Positions 12,759 to 19,818 of a stretch of DNA of 46,945 nt are shown in pieces. Position 1 is the stretch's first letter. Each line of letters opens with the position of its first letter. Position numbers and translations under genes: made by a program. Source of the DNA: a virus; IMG/VR virus record IMGVR_UViG_3300020202_000023, positions 1 to 46,945 of that record. One strand, written 5' to 3'. Below the pieces are notes generated by a model that did no database searches, was not told where the DNA came from, and saw only the letters and a list, made by a program, of their open reading frames with translations.

Positions 12759-13340
12759 GTGGAAGTTACTGCCGTGCACGTCGCGATGGTGAGGAAGACC
12801 GTTCGTCGGATAGTTTGGAAGATCCGGCGGCGTTACTTGTTCGAAGATCTCTTCTCCGCCGGGCTTGAGGGGCTCGTCAAGGCGGCTCGGGCGTTCCAGC
12901 CCACGAAGGGGGTCCAGTTCCAGACGTACGCCGCGCACCGGATTCGCGGCGCCATCCTGGATCACCTCCGGAGCATCGATCCTGCGGGCAGGCATGCGCG
13001 AATACGTGCTCGCGCGGGCGACAAAGCAAAGGTGGAGTGGCTCAACAACCTCAAGGTGATTGCAGGGCAGGCCGCCGAGAGGATCCTGCTCGATATCCCG
13101 GTGCCGCCTGCGCAGGAAACAGATCTCGATCTCGCCCGACTACGCACCGAGATCTCGCGGGCGATGGAAGAGCTCACGGAGAAAGAGCACTACGTCGTGC
13201 GCCGCTGGTTCCTCGAGGGGGCGACGCTGGCCACCATCGGCGACGAGCTCGGCGTAACGGAGTCGCGCGCGTGTCAACTCGGGTCGGCTGCTGTTTCTCG
13301 TTTGAGATCGGCCTTGCGGTTTGGTAGCGAACCCGTTTAG
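12759..13340 (+). CDS. Phage-encoded RNA polymerase sigma factor (FliA/sigma-28-like)
   Basis: A 193-residue protein with both essential sigma regions. Region 2 (about 27-75) reads FEDLFSAGLEGLVKAARAFQP, FQTYAAHRIRGAILDHLRS; region 4 (about 138-186) reads LTEKEHYVVRRWFLEGATLA, then IGDELGVTESRACQLGSAAV. The layout is that of group 3/4 factors such as FliA, without region 1.1. It would direct host polymerase to phage promoters, most simply the late leftward operon. The start is GTG 12759; the ribosome-binding site is weak, so an internal ATG at 12786 is possible. Confidence 0.88.
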   Translation: MEVTAVHVAMVRKTVRRIVWKIRRRYLFEDLFSAGLEGLVKAARAFQPTKGVQFQTYAAHRIRGAILDHLRSIDPAGRHARIRARAGDKAKVEWLNNLKVIAGQAAERILLDIPVPPAQETDLDLARLRTEISRAMEELTEKEHYVVRRWFLEGATLATIGDELGVTESRACQLGSAAVSRLRSALRFGSEPV

Positions 13341-13399
13341 CTTCTGGGTGCTGCTCGGGCCAGGGCGGAAAGTCTTCGTCGTCTCCCGTCCTGGCTCGA

Positions 13400-14116
13400 G
13401 TGGCGCCTACCAAACTTATGGCAAGCCGACGCAAGAGGAAGAAGAATGGCGGCAAGCCTCGGAAAATGCCGCACGTCTCACGACACGAGACGACAAAGCG
13501 CGCGCGGGTTCGTAACCGTATCTTGCGGGAGCGCGCTCGCTGGGAATACATTCTCGACGTGTCGCATCCCTTCGTCGACGCTATCGTGCGTCGATTCTGC
13601 AAAGAGGTCGGAGTCGATCATCAGGTGGTGATCGCCGCTGTCGAGCGGCGCGCAGCCTTGCCCGCTGCTCTCGCCAGACTCTTCGAGCTTGAGCTCGGTG
13701 TACCTGCGTCGGCGTGGACGGCGGTAGCGCCGGCCACGCCCGCCGTGGCGCGCACGATCGAGCGGCAGCTTGAAAACTCTCCTGCCAATCTGCAAGCTAG
13801 AGAGATGCCGGTCCAGAAGCCGACGCCCGAAGTGCACTACAAGGGCGGCATGAGCAAGGTGAAGAGCGACAACGCTCTTTACGACTGGTTCAAGGCGCGC
13901 CACCTCAGCACGACGTGGCTCGCCGCGCAGCTCAAGGATCGCGGGATCGACATCTCCCGGTCTGCCTTGCAGACGTACATCACGGGGCAGCAAGTGCACG
14001 CCAAGTACGGGCTTCGGAAGACCAAGATGCCGCTCCGGATCGCGAGCGCGATCGAAGAGATCACCGAAGGTGAGGTCAAGGTCGAGAGCTGGCCTAACCT
14101 CGACGCCCAGTTGTAA
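13400..14116 (+). CDS. Helix-turn-helix regulator, two-domain
   Basis: A 238-residue protein with a basic N-terminus (SRRKRKKNGGKPRK). Residues about 50-105 (VDHQVVIAAVERRAALPAAL, then ELGVPASAW) resemble a YdaS/XRE-like unit. Residues about 160-230 form a second, clearer one: ALYDWFKARHLSTTWLAAQL ... SRSALQTYITGQQVHAKYG, then PLRIASAIEEITEGEVKVESW, the usual ending of phage XRE regulators. It is likely a transcriptional repressor or activator. The start may be GTG 13400 or ATG 13418. Confidence 0.75.
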   Translation: MAPTKLMASRRKRKKNGGKPRKMPHVSRHETTKRARVRNRILRERARWEYILDVSHPFVDAIVRRFCKEVGVDHQVVIAAVERRAALPAALARLFELELGVPASAWTAVAPATPAVARTIERQLENSPANLQAREMPVQKPTPEVHYKGGMSKVKSDNALYDWFKARHLSTTWLAAQLKDRGIDISRSALQTYITGQQVHAKYGLRKTKMPLRIASAIEEITEGEVKVESWPNLDAQL

Positions 14117-14155
14117 CGCAGGGTTACGGCGCGCTCGTCCTCTGGTTATTTCTGC

Positions 14156-14184
14156 TTGCCAGTCTGGCTAGCAGACGATATAAC
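14156..14184 (+). promoter_or_regulatory. Strong promoter with embedded operator; probably leaderless transcript
   Basis: TTGCCA, a 17-base spacer, and TATAAC. The spacer contains CTGGCTAGCA (14164-14173), which with TGCTTGCCAG (14153-14162) makes a near-perfect inverted repeat. The expected transcription start falls at or one base before the ATG at 14192. This is the best canonical promoter in the window. Confidence 0.65.
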
Positions 14185-14191
14185 CGAAGGC

Positions 14192-14419
14192 ATGGAGTGC
14201 TGGCGATGCTGGGGCGAGGGGGTCGAGTGGTGGGACGCGGCTGACGCCCGCGGCGAGCACTGCACCGACGAGGCCGTCTGCTCGGTGTGCGCCGGGACGG
14301 GGATGAAGCGCTGCGACTTGTGCATGCGCGGCCCCGCGACGGTGGACGGCGGCGTCGACGGACTCGGGTTCTGCCAGACGTGCCATCAGGAGATCGCAAA
14401 GGAGGAGTGTGCGGCATGA
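14192..14419 (+). CDS. DnaJ-type zinc-finger protein
   Basis: A 75-residue protein with CWRCWGEG, CSVCAGTG, CDLC and CQTC, i.e. CxxCxGxG motifs like the zinc domain of DnaJ, holding probably two zinc ions. It has no J-domain. ATG 14192 is close to the predicted transcription start, with only GAAGGC upstream. It leads the recombination-gene block. Such small zinc proteins may act as redox or binding adaptors; role unknown. Confidence 0.78.
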   Translation: MECWRCWGEGVEWWDAADARGEHCTDEAVCSVCAGTGMKRCDLCMRGPATVDGGVDGLGFCQTCHQEIAKEECAA

Positions 14420-14589
14420 CGACGAAGCGCGAGATGAAGGTTTGGCGGCCCTGTCAGTCGATGGAGTGCAACCACATCGACTGTTGGATCGAGCGCCGTC
14501 GGGCGCTCCGGAATGCCTGCTACGCGGCGGAGCTGAAGCTCCACGCGGGCGAGCATCCGGCCTTTCACGCCGAGGAGTCGGAGTCGTGA
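14416..14589 (+). CDS. Small hypothetical protein with Cys pair
   Basis: A 57-residue protein from ATG 14416 (ATGA overlap). CQSMECNHIDC holds three cysteines and a histidine in eleven residues, a likely zinc site, followed by a basic helix. Function unknown. Confidence 0.72.
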   Translation: MTTKREMKVWRPCQSMECNHIDCWIERRRALRNACYAAELKLHAGEHPAFHAEESES

Positions 14590-14807
14590 GCGCGCTTGAC
14601 GCCGCGATCGAGCACTTGCGAGACGAGGGCGTCGGCGGCAGCCCGCCCGAGCTGGCCGTCGCCGACGACGCGGAGATTGAGCTTCGGCGTCTTCGCCACG
14701 TCGAGAACACGGTGCTGGACGCGCTCTATCGCTGGAACAACCCCCACGACTTCGTGGGGGCGGGCGAGCTGTTTCGCGCGCTCGAAGACGCTTTCCACAC
14801 CCGCTGA
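14586..14807 (+). CDS. Small helical hypothetical protein
   Basis: A 73-residue acidic helical protein from GTG 14586 (GTGA overlap). No motif is recognised. The codons for NPHDFVGA contain a strong 8-9 bp hairpin (CCCCCACGA/TCGTGGGGG, 14741-14760), which may be chance or an RNA feature. Confidence 0.7.
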   Translation: MSALDAAIEHLRDEGVGGSPPELAVADDAEIELRRLRHVENTVLDALYRWNNPHDFVGAGELFRALEDAFHTR

Positions 14808-14821
14808 GGAGGATGACCACC

Positions 14822-15895
14822 ATGACCGCCACCGCCCTTGTCGCCGCCACGCCCGCCGAGCTCGCCGCCTACGATGAGGAGTTCGCCGTCTCGCGCCTTG
14901 TCGCCCAGAAGACCGCCATCCAGAAGGCGATGGCGTCCGTCATGAAGGCGGACGAGCATTACGGGAAGATCCCGGGGACGGACAAGGACAAGCCGACTCT
15001 CCTTCAACCCGGCGCCGACACGCTGTGTTTCCTCTTCCACCTCCGGACGGAGTTCGAGGAGATGACCGCGATCGAGCGCGACGACTTCGTCTTCTTCAAG
15101 ATCCGGTGTCGCCTCTTTCACAAGCGCACGGGCGAGGAGTGGGGCAGCGGGATCGGCTCGGCCAACTCGCGCGAGAAGAAGTACCAGGCGCAGACGAGCG
15201 CCAAGAGCTGCCCCTCGTGCAAGAAGCCGTCGATCTTCAAGAGCAAGGAGGGCGGCTGGTTCTGCTGGAAGAAGAAAGGCGGTTGCGGGCTCAACTTCAA
15301 GGACGGCGACAAGTCCATCGAGGAGCAGGCGGCCGAGGTTCAGCCGATGGCCGTCTGGGATCTGCACAACACGATCCTCAAGATGGCGCTCAAGCGCGCC
15401 AAGGTCTCGGCCGTCCTCTCCTCGACGGCGGCGTCGGACATCTTCACGCAAGATCTCGATGACCTCGTCGAGGTGATGCCGGCGCCGCCGGCTCCCGCGC
15501 CCGCCAAGCCGGCCTCGCCCGCGCCCACGGCAAAGCTTGCCGAGCCCCCGTCGGGCCCGCGCGCAGCGCCGAGGGCCGCCGAGCCGACGCCCGAGGCGGT
15601 GGACGTGACCCCGGTGAACATCGCCACCGACACGGGCGAGGCGATCACCGACCGGACGCGCCTCGAGATCTCCGAGGTCGCGCTCAACGGGCTCAAGTGG
15701 AGCCTGCCGCACGCGAAGAACTGGCTCCACAAGATGTTCGAGGTCTACGACACTTCGCAGCTCACCGAGTTTCAGGGGCAGGACGCGATCGCGCTGCTCC
15801 AGGCGCGCCTCAAAAGCGAGGCGGCCTACAAGGCGAAGCTGTCCCTCTTCGCGCAGGCTGGGCGCGTGCTCGAGACGGCGGTGGAGGCGAAGTGA
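14822..15895 (+). CDS. Conserved phage recombination-associated zinc-ribbon protein
   Basis: A 357-residue protein. Residues 25-60 have MASVMKADEHYGKIPG then KPTLLQPGADTL; the middle has a CPSCKK...WFCWKKKGGCG zinc ribbon (about 120-150); next comes VWDLHNTILKMALKRAKVSA and AASDIFTQDLDDL. I recognise this as a widespread phage family usually paired with a Cas4/RecB-like nuclease, as here, and probably binding single-stranded DNA in recombination. The C-terminal half has a Pro/Ala linker and a helical domain. ATG 14822 has the best spacing from GAGGAGG. Confidence 0.84.
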   Translation: MTATALVAATPAELAAYDEEFAVSRLVAQKTAIQKAMASVMKADEHYGKIPGTDKDKPTLLQPGADTLCFLFHLRTEFEEMTAIERDDFVFFKIRCRLFHKRTGEEWGSGIGSANSREKKYQAQTSAKSCPSCKKPSIFKSKEGGWFCWKKKGGCGLNFKDGDKSIEEQAAEVQPMAVWDLHNTILKMALKRAKVSAVLSSTAASDIFTQDLDDLVEVMPAPPAPAPAKPASPAPTAKLAEPPSGPRAAPRAAEPTPEAVDVTPVNIATDTGEAITDRTRLEISEVALNGLKWSLPHAKNWLHKMFEVYDTSQLTEFQGQDAIALLQARLKSEAAYKAKLSLFAQAGRVLETAVEAK

Positions 15896-16125
15896 GCGAG
15901 CGATGGCAGTGGGCCGCCGGCCCGCGGGAGTACGTGCTCATGGAGGGGCAGCGGCGGCTGCTCTCGGTGCCGGCGGGCGCGGTCTGGAACCTGACGCCGA
16001 TGGAACAGCGGCTCATCGAGGCGGCGCCGGAGCTGCTGGCGGAGCTCAAGGACATGGCCAACGATCATCCTTGCTGCGCTCCCATCGCTCTCGACCTCAT
16101 CGCCCGCATCGAGGGGAAGTCGTGA
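15892..16125 (+). CDS. Small hypothetical protein
   Basis: A 77-residue protein from GTG 15892 in a GTGA overlap. Residues 35-75 (NLTPMEQRLIEAAPELLAEL, then CCAPIALDLIARIE) match a common small-phage-protein pattern in which a helical APELL segment precedes a second helix. It lies between the zinc-ribbon protein and the nuclease, so it may belong to the recombination module. Confidence 0.76.
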   Translation: MSERWQWAAGPREYVLMEGQRRLLSVPAGAVWNLTPMEQRLIEAAPELLAELKDMANDHPCCAPIALDLIARIEGKS

Positions 16126-16853
16126 GCGAACACAAGGTCAAGCTCGTCACCGCCTCGGGCCTGATGCGCAACTGCGGTCACCCGAGGCTGCTCGGCAAGC
16201 GCCGCATCCGGACCGCATCTCAGCTCAAGGCGCTCGACCGGGGCAACCTGTTCCAGGATGCGTGTTGGCCGTTCGTGCTCGGCAAGACGGCGGCCCCGGT
16301 GCCGGTCAACGACAGCATGGTCAACAAGTGGGCGGAGACGTTCCGCCAGGTGTGGGTGCATCGCCCCGGCGTCCTCGTCGAGCTGCCGCTGGGCCTGTCT
16401 CCCGTGGGCCGCCACGTCGAGGTGCTCGAGCCCCGGCCGCACGAGTACGAGGCCGCCGACGGCTTCTCTCTTCTGCTCACCGCCGGCCGCGCGGACATCG
16501 CATGGACCGAGCGGCACGGCGATCTCCTCATCGCCGTGATCCTCGACGTCAAGACGGGGCGCTTTGCCCCCGAGCGCCCGGCGAGCAATCCGCAGATCTG
16601 GAGCCTCGGGCTCTCGTTCGCCGATCGCGTGGGCGCGCAGGCGCTTCGAGTCGGGCTCTACTACGCACGTACGGGCGCCTTCGACTGGTATCCGGGCGCG
16701 GACGAGTTCGTGAGGCTCGATTCGGAGGAGGCGGCGCAGCGTTGGGACGACGTCACCAACCTCGCCATGCTCGACGAGGAGCCGCGGCCGGGGCCGTGGT
16801 GCGATTCGTGCTGGGAAAAGAACCACTGCCCCGAGGCGGTGACCGCCGCATGA
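16122..16853 (+). CDS. PD-(D/E)XK nuclease, Cas4/RecB-like
   Basis: A 243-residue protein from GTG 16122 (GTGA overlap). The catalytic signature is visible: GRADIAW (first Asp) about residue 122, LDVKTG (D-x-K) about 142, then NPQIWSLGLSFADRVG, the helix with the conserved Gln. The C-terminus has CDSCWEKNHC, like the cysteine cluster that ends Cas4-type exonucleases, though only three cysteines are present. It probably resects DNA for the partner at 14822. No CRISPR array or cas genes are in the window, so it is not a CRISPR component here. Confidence 0.82.
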   Translation: MSEHKVKLVTASGLMRNCGHPRLLGKRRIRTASQLKALDRGNLFQDACWPFVLGKTAAPVPVNDSMVNKWAETFRQVWVHRPGVLVELPLGLSPVGRHVEVLEPRPHEYEAADGFSLLLTAGRADIAWTERHGDLLIAVILDVKTGRFAPERPASNPQIWSLGLSFADRVGAQALRVGLYYARTGAFDWYPGADEFVRLDSEEAAQRWDDVTNLAMLDEEPRPGPWCDSCWEKNHCPEAVTAA

Positions 16854-17092
16854 GCGCCGAGATCTACCTCGGGACGCCGGCCGCCGAGCGAGCGGCGATC
16901 GTGCGGTGGCTGCGGGAGCTCGCCGAGAAGCGCTACGCCGATCCCGAGCTTCCAGACGTGATCCGAGTGTTCGCCAACTGCATCGAGTCTGGTTTTCACC
17001 GCGCGAGCTGGCAACCAGACGCGGACCTCCATGCACGTACGGCCCCCGAGGAGGTTGTGGACGCGGTTACGGTTACCCCCTCAGTTACGTAA
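16850..17092 (+). CDS. Small hypothetical protein
   Basis: An 80-residue protein from ATG 16850 (ATGA overlap), helical (ERAAIVRWLRELAEKRY). Last gene of the recombination block before the regulatory gap. Function unknown. Confidence 0.73.
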   Translation: MSAEIYLGTPAAERAAIVRWLRELAEKRYADPELPDVIRVFANCIESGFHRASWQPDADLHARTAPEEVVDAVTVTPSVT

Positions 17093-17299
17093 CCGACAGG
17101 TGACGTTTCTAGGTGTCACCCCGCATGAGGACCGCCAAGAATTTGACGGTTGCCCGCCACTTTTTGGTTGCTGCCCCGCTGGCAGGCATGGTTAAAGTTC
17201 GCTGGCGAGCGGTCTGGCCCGCCTGGTTATCTTCCGCCGGACCGCACACGGTAGCCCGCCCTGGTTGTGGACGGGCGTCCTTAACCGGAGGTGTGCTCG
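17093..17299 (+). promoter_or_regulatory. Regulatory gap with repeated CTGGTT/GGTTGC motifs
   Basis: A 207-base noncoding stretch. GGTGACGTTTCTAGGTGTCACC-like inverted repeat at 17099-17120; GTGACGTTTCTAGGT recurs with one change at 19346-19360, beyond the integrase. CTGGTT occurs at 17223 and 17261, and GGTTGC at two further places. No confident -10/-35 pair is seen, although TTGACG occurs near 17143. Probable promoter/operator region, possibly with integrase arm sites. Confidence 0.5.
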
Positions 17300-17545
17300 A
17301 TGGGTGTCAGGGATCTGGACCGGGAATTTTGGCTGCTCCGTCGTGTGGTTTTGCAGCGGATCGAGGGCGATCGGAAGGAGATCGACCACGCCTTCGAGGT
17401 GCTCGAGGACGTGCGCCAGTCCTGCCCGCGGCCCCTGCTCGAGAGACTGAACGCGGCCTATCTGGCGCTGCGGCACGACCTGCGCTGCCATCGGCCAGAG
17501 CTACTGCCCCGCATGGATGCGTTGCTAGACAGGGTAGGTGTCTAG
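17300..17545 (+). CDS. Small helical hypothetical protein
   Basis: An 81-residue protein; ATG 17300 is preceded by CGGAGG at good distance (a GTG at 17291 is also in frame). Helical with several charged residues (RIEGDRKEIDHAFEVLEDV). It ends in an inverted repeat CTAGACA/TGTCTAG (17525-17545) that includes its stop codon. Confidence 0.73.
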   Translation: MGVRDLDREFWLLRRVVLQRIEGDRKEIDHAFEVLEDVRQSCPRPLLERLNAAYLALRHDLRCHRPELLPRMDALLDRVGV

Positions 17546-17573
17546 CGGTAAAGAGAAGCAAGAGGAGGACGGA

Positions 17574-17867
17574 ATGAGACGACGGAAGCCCAAAATGTAC
17601 AAGGTCACTCTCTGGTTAACTCCAGAGGAGTACGGGCGCCTGGCGAACCTGTGCCCGAACAAGATGTCATTTCACAAGCTCTGCCGAGCCCTGTTCGAGC
17701 TCGGCCATCAGCAGGGCCAGGCGCGGCTCGCTGCCTTGGCAGTCCAGATCCACGAGGCACGCCTCGGCAAGAAGGGCGCGAAAGTCGTTCCGATGGAGAA
17801 GTTCCGCATCGACGCGAAGAAGATCGCCGAGTCGATCGCCCGCGGCCGGCGATACGCGGTGGCGTGA
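17574..17867 (+). CDS. Small basic protein, possible DNA-binding
   Basis: A 97-residue basic protein from ATG 17574 (AGAGGAGGACGGA upstream). KMYKVTLWLTPEEYGRLANL looks like the strand and first helix of a ribbon-helix-helix protein, continued by SFHKLCRALFELGH. It may therefore be a second repressor-type protein, close to the integrase. Assignment is tentative. Confidence 0.68.
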   Translation: MRRRKPKMYKVTLWLTPEEYGRLANLCPNKMSFHKLCRALFELGHQQGQARLAALAVQIHEARLGKKGAKVVPMEKFRIDAKKIAESIARGRRYAVA

Positions 17868-18064
17868 TGGCGCCGCCCTACTATCCACGAGGCAAGCTGC
17901 GCGCTGACGATCTCGGCGCGACAAACATCCGGATAGCCGTCCAGGACAACACGCTTCTCATCATCTTCGAGAAGCCGATCGACTGGCTCGGCCTCGGCCT
18001 CGCTGAGGTAGAGGCACTCATCGGCATCCTTCAGGAGCGGAAGAAGGAGCTCAAGCCGACGTAA
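17867..18064 (+). CDS. Small hypothetical protein
   Basis: A 65-residue protein at ATG 17867 (a GTG at 17864 forms a GTGA overlap and is equally possible). NIRIAVQDNTLLIIFEKPID then LAEVEALIGILQERKK reads as strands plus helix, a pattern of small phage proteins. Followed by a terminator-like hairpin. Confidence 0.72.
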   Translation: MAPPYYPRGKLRADDLGATNIRIAVQDNTLLIIFEKPIDWLGLGLAEVEALIGILQERKKELKPT

Positions 18065-18070
18065 AAAGCT

Positions 18071-18120
18071 GCGCGCCCCTCCGGCCCCTTGCTTGGCGGC
18101 CGAGGTCCGGAGGAGCGCGC
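18071..18120 (+). terminator. Long GC-rich hairpin before the integrase
   Basis: GCGCGCCCCTCCGG and CCGGAGGAGCGCGC pair over 14 positions with one mismatch, with a 22-base loop. It lies seven bases after the stop at 18064 and separates the small-gene operon from the integrase. No T-run follows. Confidence 0.6.
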
Positions 18121-18168
18121 CCCCTATCCCGTCACGTTCGAGCAACCAAACGCGCAGGAGTAGAGACC

Positions 18169-19323
18169 TTGAATAACCAAAATATCACGCCCGAGACGCT
18201 CGCAGCAATTATTGCGCAGGCGACCGCGAACGCAATGGCGCCGATGCTCCAGCAGCAGCAGCAAGCGTTTGCGGAGTTGGCGAAGACCACGGCGGCAAAC
18301 ACGCAGCTTGCGCCGAGTCGACCGAGCGGGGCGCCCGAGTTGATCCGCGACCTCTTCAAGAAGCACTACCTCGTCGAGGGGCAGCTCCGCCGCTCGGCCA
18401 AGGACATCAAGACGCGCGGCAACACGATCTGCGCGACGGTGCTCGAGATCGACGGCGTCGAGCAGCCGCTCGGGAAGTTCCCGGTGGGCGTGATGTCGCG
18501 GGTGGTGGCGTCGCTCTATCGCGAGAAGCGCAAGTCGACGGGCAAGACCCGCTACGGGACGCCGCCCAAGACGGCGACGCTCAACCGGGAGATTGCGCTC
18601 CTCAAGAGGGTGTACAGCTACGCGACGAGCGAGGGCTGGGTGACGAAGAATCCCCTCTCGAAGTTTGGCCTCGAGGAGGAGGACAACATCCGCAACGTGG
18701 AACTGCCGCCGGAGGACTTCGCCCACCTGCTGACGTTCTGCGATCACAAGACGGCGGCGCTGGCGATGGCGTACTACTCGACGGGGTGCCGGCGGCTGGA
18801 GATCCAACATCTCAAGTGGACGGGCTTCGACCACGAGACGGGGCAGATTTTCCTGCTTAAGACGAAGACGAAGGGCAAGAAGAAGCGGGAGCCGGTGCTC
18901 TCGCCGGAGGCACTCAAGGCGATCTTGTCGATGCCCCGGGTGGCCGGCTCCGAGTACGTCTTTGCGTCGCCGGAGACGAAGAAGCCGATCGCCTCGCGGT
19001 TTCTGCTCAAGCTGTTTCAGCGGGCGGTGCGGCGAAGCGGGCTTGAGGAGAAGCGGGGGCACATCTCCTGGCACACGCTGCGCCACCAGTTCGTGCGCAA
19101 CGGCCGGCAGGACGGGCTTTCGGAGAAGGTGCTCATGGCGGCGGGGGGCTGGGCGACACGGAGCGCGTTCGACCGTTACGGCATGCCGAGCGACGACGAG
19201 ATCACGGACGCCTTCCGCCGGGTGCACCGGCGCATCGGCCCCAAGGCGATCATGCGTGACGGGCAGGCGCCCGTTACCTCCGAGGACAGTTCTGAGAGCG
19301 AGCCGGTCAAAAAGGCTGGCTAG
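18169..19323 (+). CDS. int: Tyrosine-type site-specific integrase
   Basis: A 384-residue protein. Catalytic residues are in order: Arg208 in TGCRRLEI, a lysine-rich beta hairpin about 231-240, His302 and Arg305 in SWHTLRHQF, Trp328 in GGWATRSAFDRY and Tyr337, the nucleophile. The N-terminal 60 residues are Gln-rich and helical, then comes the core-binding domain. The start is TTG 18169, with AGGAG at good spacing, implying low translation. It lies about 310 bases from a tRNA-Lys-like sequence, the probable attP. Integration into the host chromosome is therefore expected. Confidence 0.95.
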   Translation: MNNQNITPETLAAIIAQATANAMAPMLQQQQQAFAELAKTTAANTQLAPSRPSGAPELIRDLFKKHYLVEGQLRRSAKDIKTRGNTICATVLEIDGVEQPLGKFPVGVMSRVVASLYREKRKSTGKTRYGTPPKTATLNREIALLKRVYSYATSEGWVTKNPLSKFGLEEEDNIRNVELPPEDFAHLLTFCDHKTAALAMAYYSTGCRRLEIQHLKWTGFDHETGQIFLLKTKTKGKKKREPVLSPEALKAILSMPRVAGSEYVFASPETKKPIASRFLLKLFQRAVRRSGLEEKRGHISWHTLRHQFVRNGRQDGLSEKVLMAAGGWATRSAFDRYGMPSDDEITDAFRRVHRRIGPKAIMRDGQAPVTSEDSSESEPVKKAG

Positions 19324-19818
19324 CCGAAAAAGCCGTGTCAAGTTAGTGACGTTTCCAGGTTGACGGCCTGGGTCGTTATCTGGTTTGATGCGGTTGCTGG
19401 TTGCTGCTGTTTCGCTTGCGAGCAGGCCCCCCGAGTGGGTTCGTGTGGCGCTCCCCTGACCTTCAACCAGCCAGGGTTGACGTGTGCACGCGGATCCTCT
19501 CGGCGGGCCTGCCGCAAGACAAACCGGTACAAAGGCACGCGGCGAGAGCCACGGATTTTCACCGGACTGATCTTGAGGGAGAGCGTGCATGGAACTTCCG
19601 GAACGTGAACGATTTTGCCTGGTTGGATTCGTGAGCCCAGCAGGGATCGAACCTGCGACCTACGGATTAAAAGTCCATGGTCCAACTACACGGACGTGCG
19701 GGATCGTATCGAGTAAGCGGCTCAACTTCGTTCAACGCCCCGGAACGCCCATGGGCGTCCAGAGAGGTGGGAGAGTTTCTCTTGCCCGGCGCCCGGCGTC
19801 AAGTTCCCGGAGGGCGGC
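19324..19818 (+). other. Noncoding attachment (attP) region
   Basis: A 495-base stretch without a credible gene. It contains four CTGGTT/AACCAG motifs (19380, 19397, 19465, 19619), the GTGACGTTTCCAGGT element at 19346-19360, a TCAACC/GGTTGA inverted repeat at 19464-19480, and the tRNA-Lys-like sequence. Repeated short motifs between an integrase gene and a tRNA core are what arm-type integrase and excisionase sites look like. Confidence 0.65.
19632..19705 (-). tRNA. tRNA-Lys(UUU)-like sequence; probable attP core
   Basis: The minus strand gives a correct 3' half: anticodon arm with loop CTTTTAA (anticodon UUU), variable region AGGTC, T-arm GCAGG-TTCGATC-CCTGC, and acceptor strand TGGGCTC-A. 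The 5' half can form a D-stem (GTCC/GGAC), but the acceptor pairing needs one extra base and has a mismatch, and U8 is missing. CCA is not encoded. I read it as a tRNA 3' fragment that restores the host tRNA-Lys gene on integration, rather than a working tRNA. Confidence 0.6.

Noticed and set aside
13400-13600. A toxin-antitoxin pair with the HTH protein
   Set aside because: The neighbours are a sigma factor and zinc proteins; no toxin-like partner is adjacent.
14741-14760. Terminator hairpin CCCCCACGA/TCGTGGGGG
   Set aside because: It lies inside a coding frame with no T-run and is followed by further coupled genes.
16122-16853. Cas4 as part of a CRISPR system
   Set aside because: No repeat-spacer array and no other cas gene is present; Cas4-like nucleases are common in phage recombination modules.
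18124-19590. A 488-codon minus-strand open frame over the integrase
   Set aside because: Shadow of the integrase, whose catalytic residues are clear on the plus strand.
19338-19685. A 115-codon minus-strand open frame over the attP region
   Set aside because: It begins inside the tRNA-Lys-like sequence, and its first residues are the usual translation of tRNA antisense frames; no ribosome-binding site.
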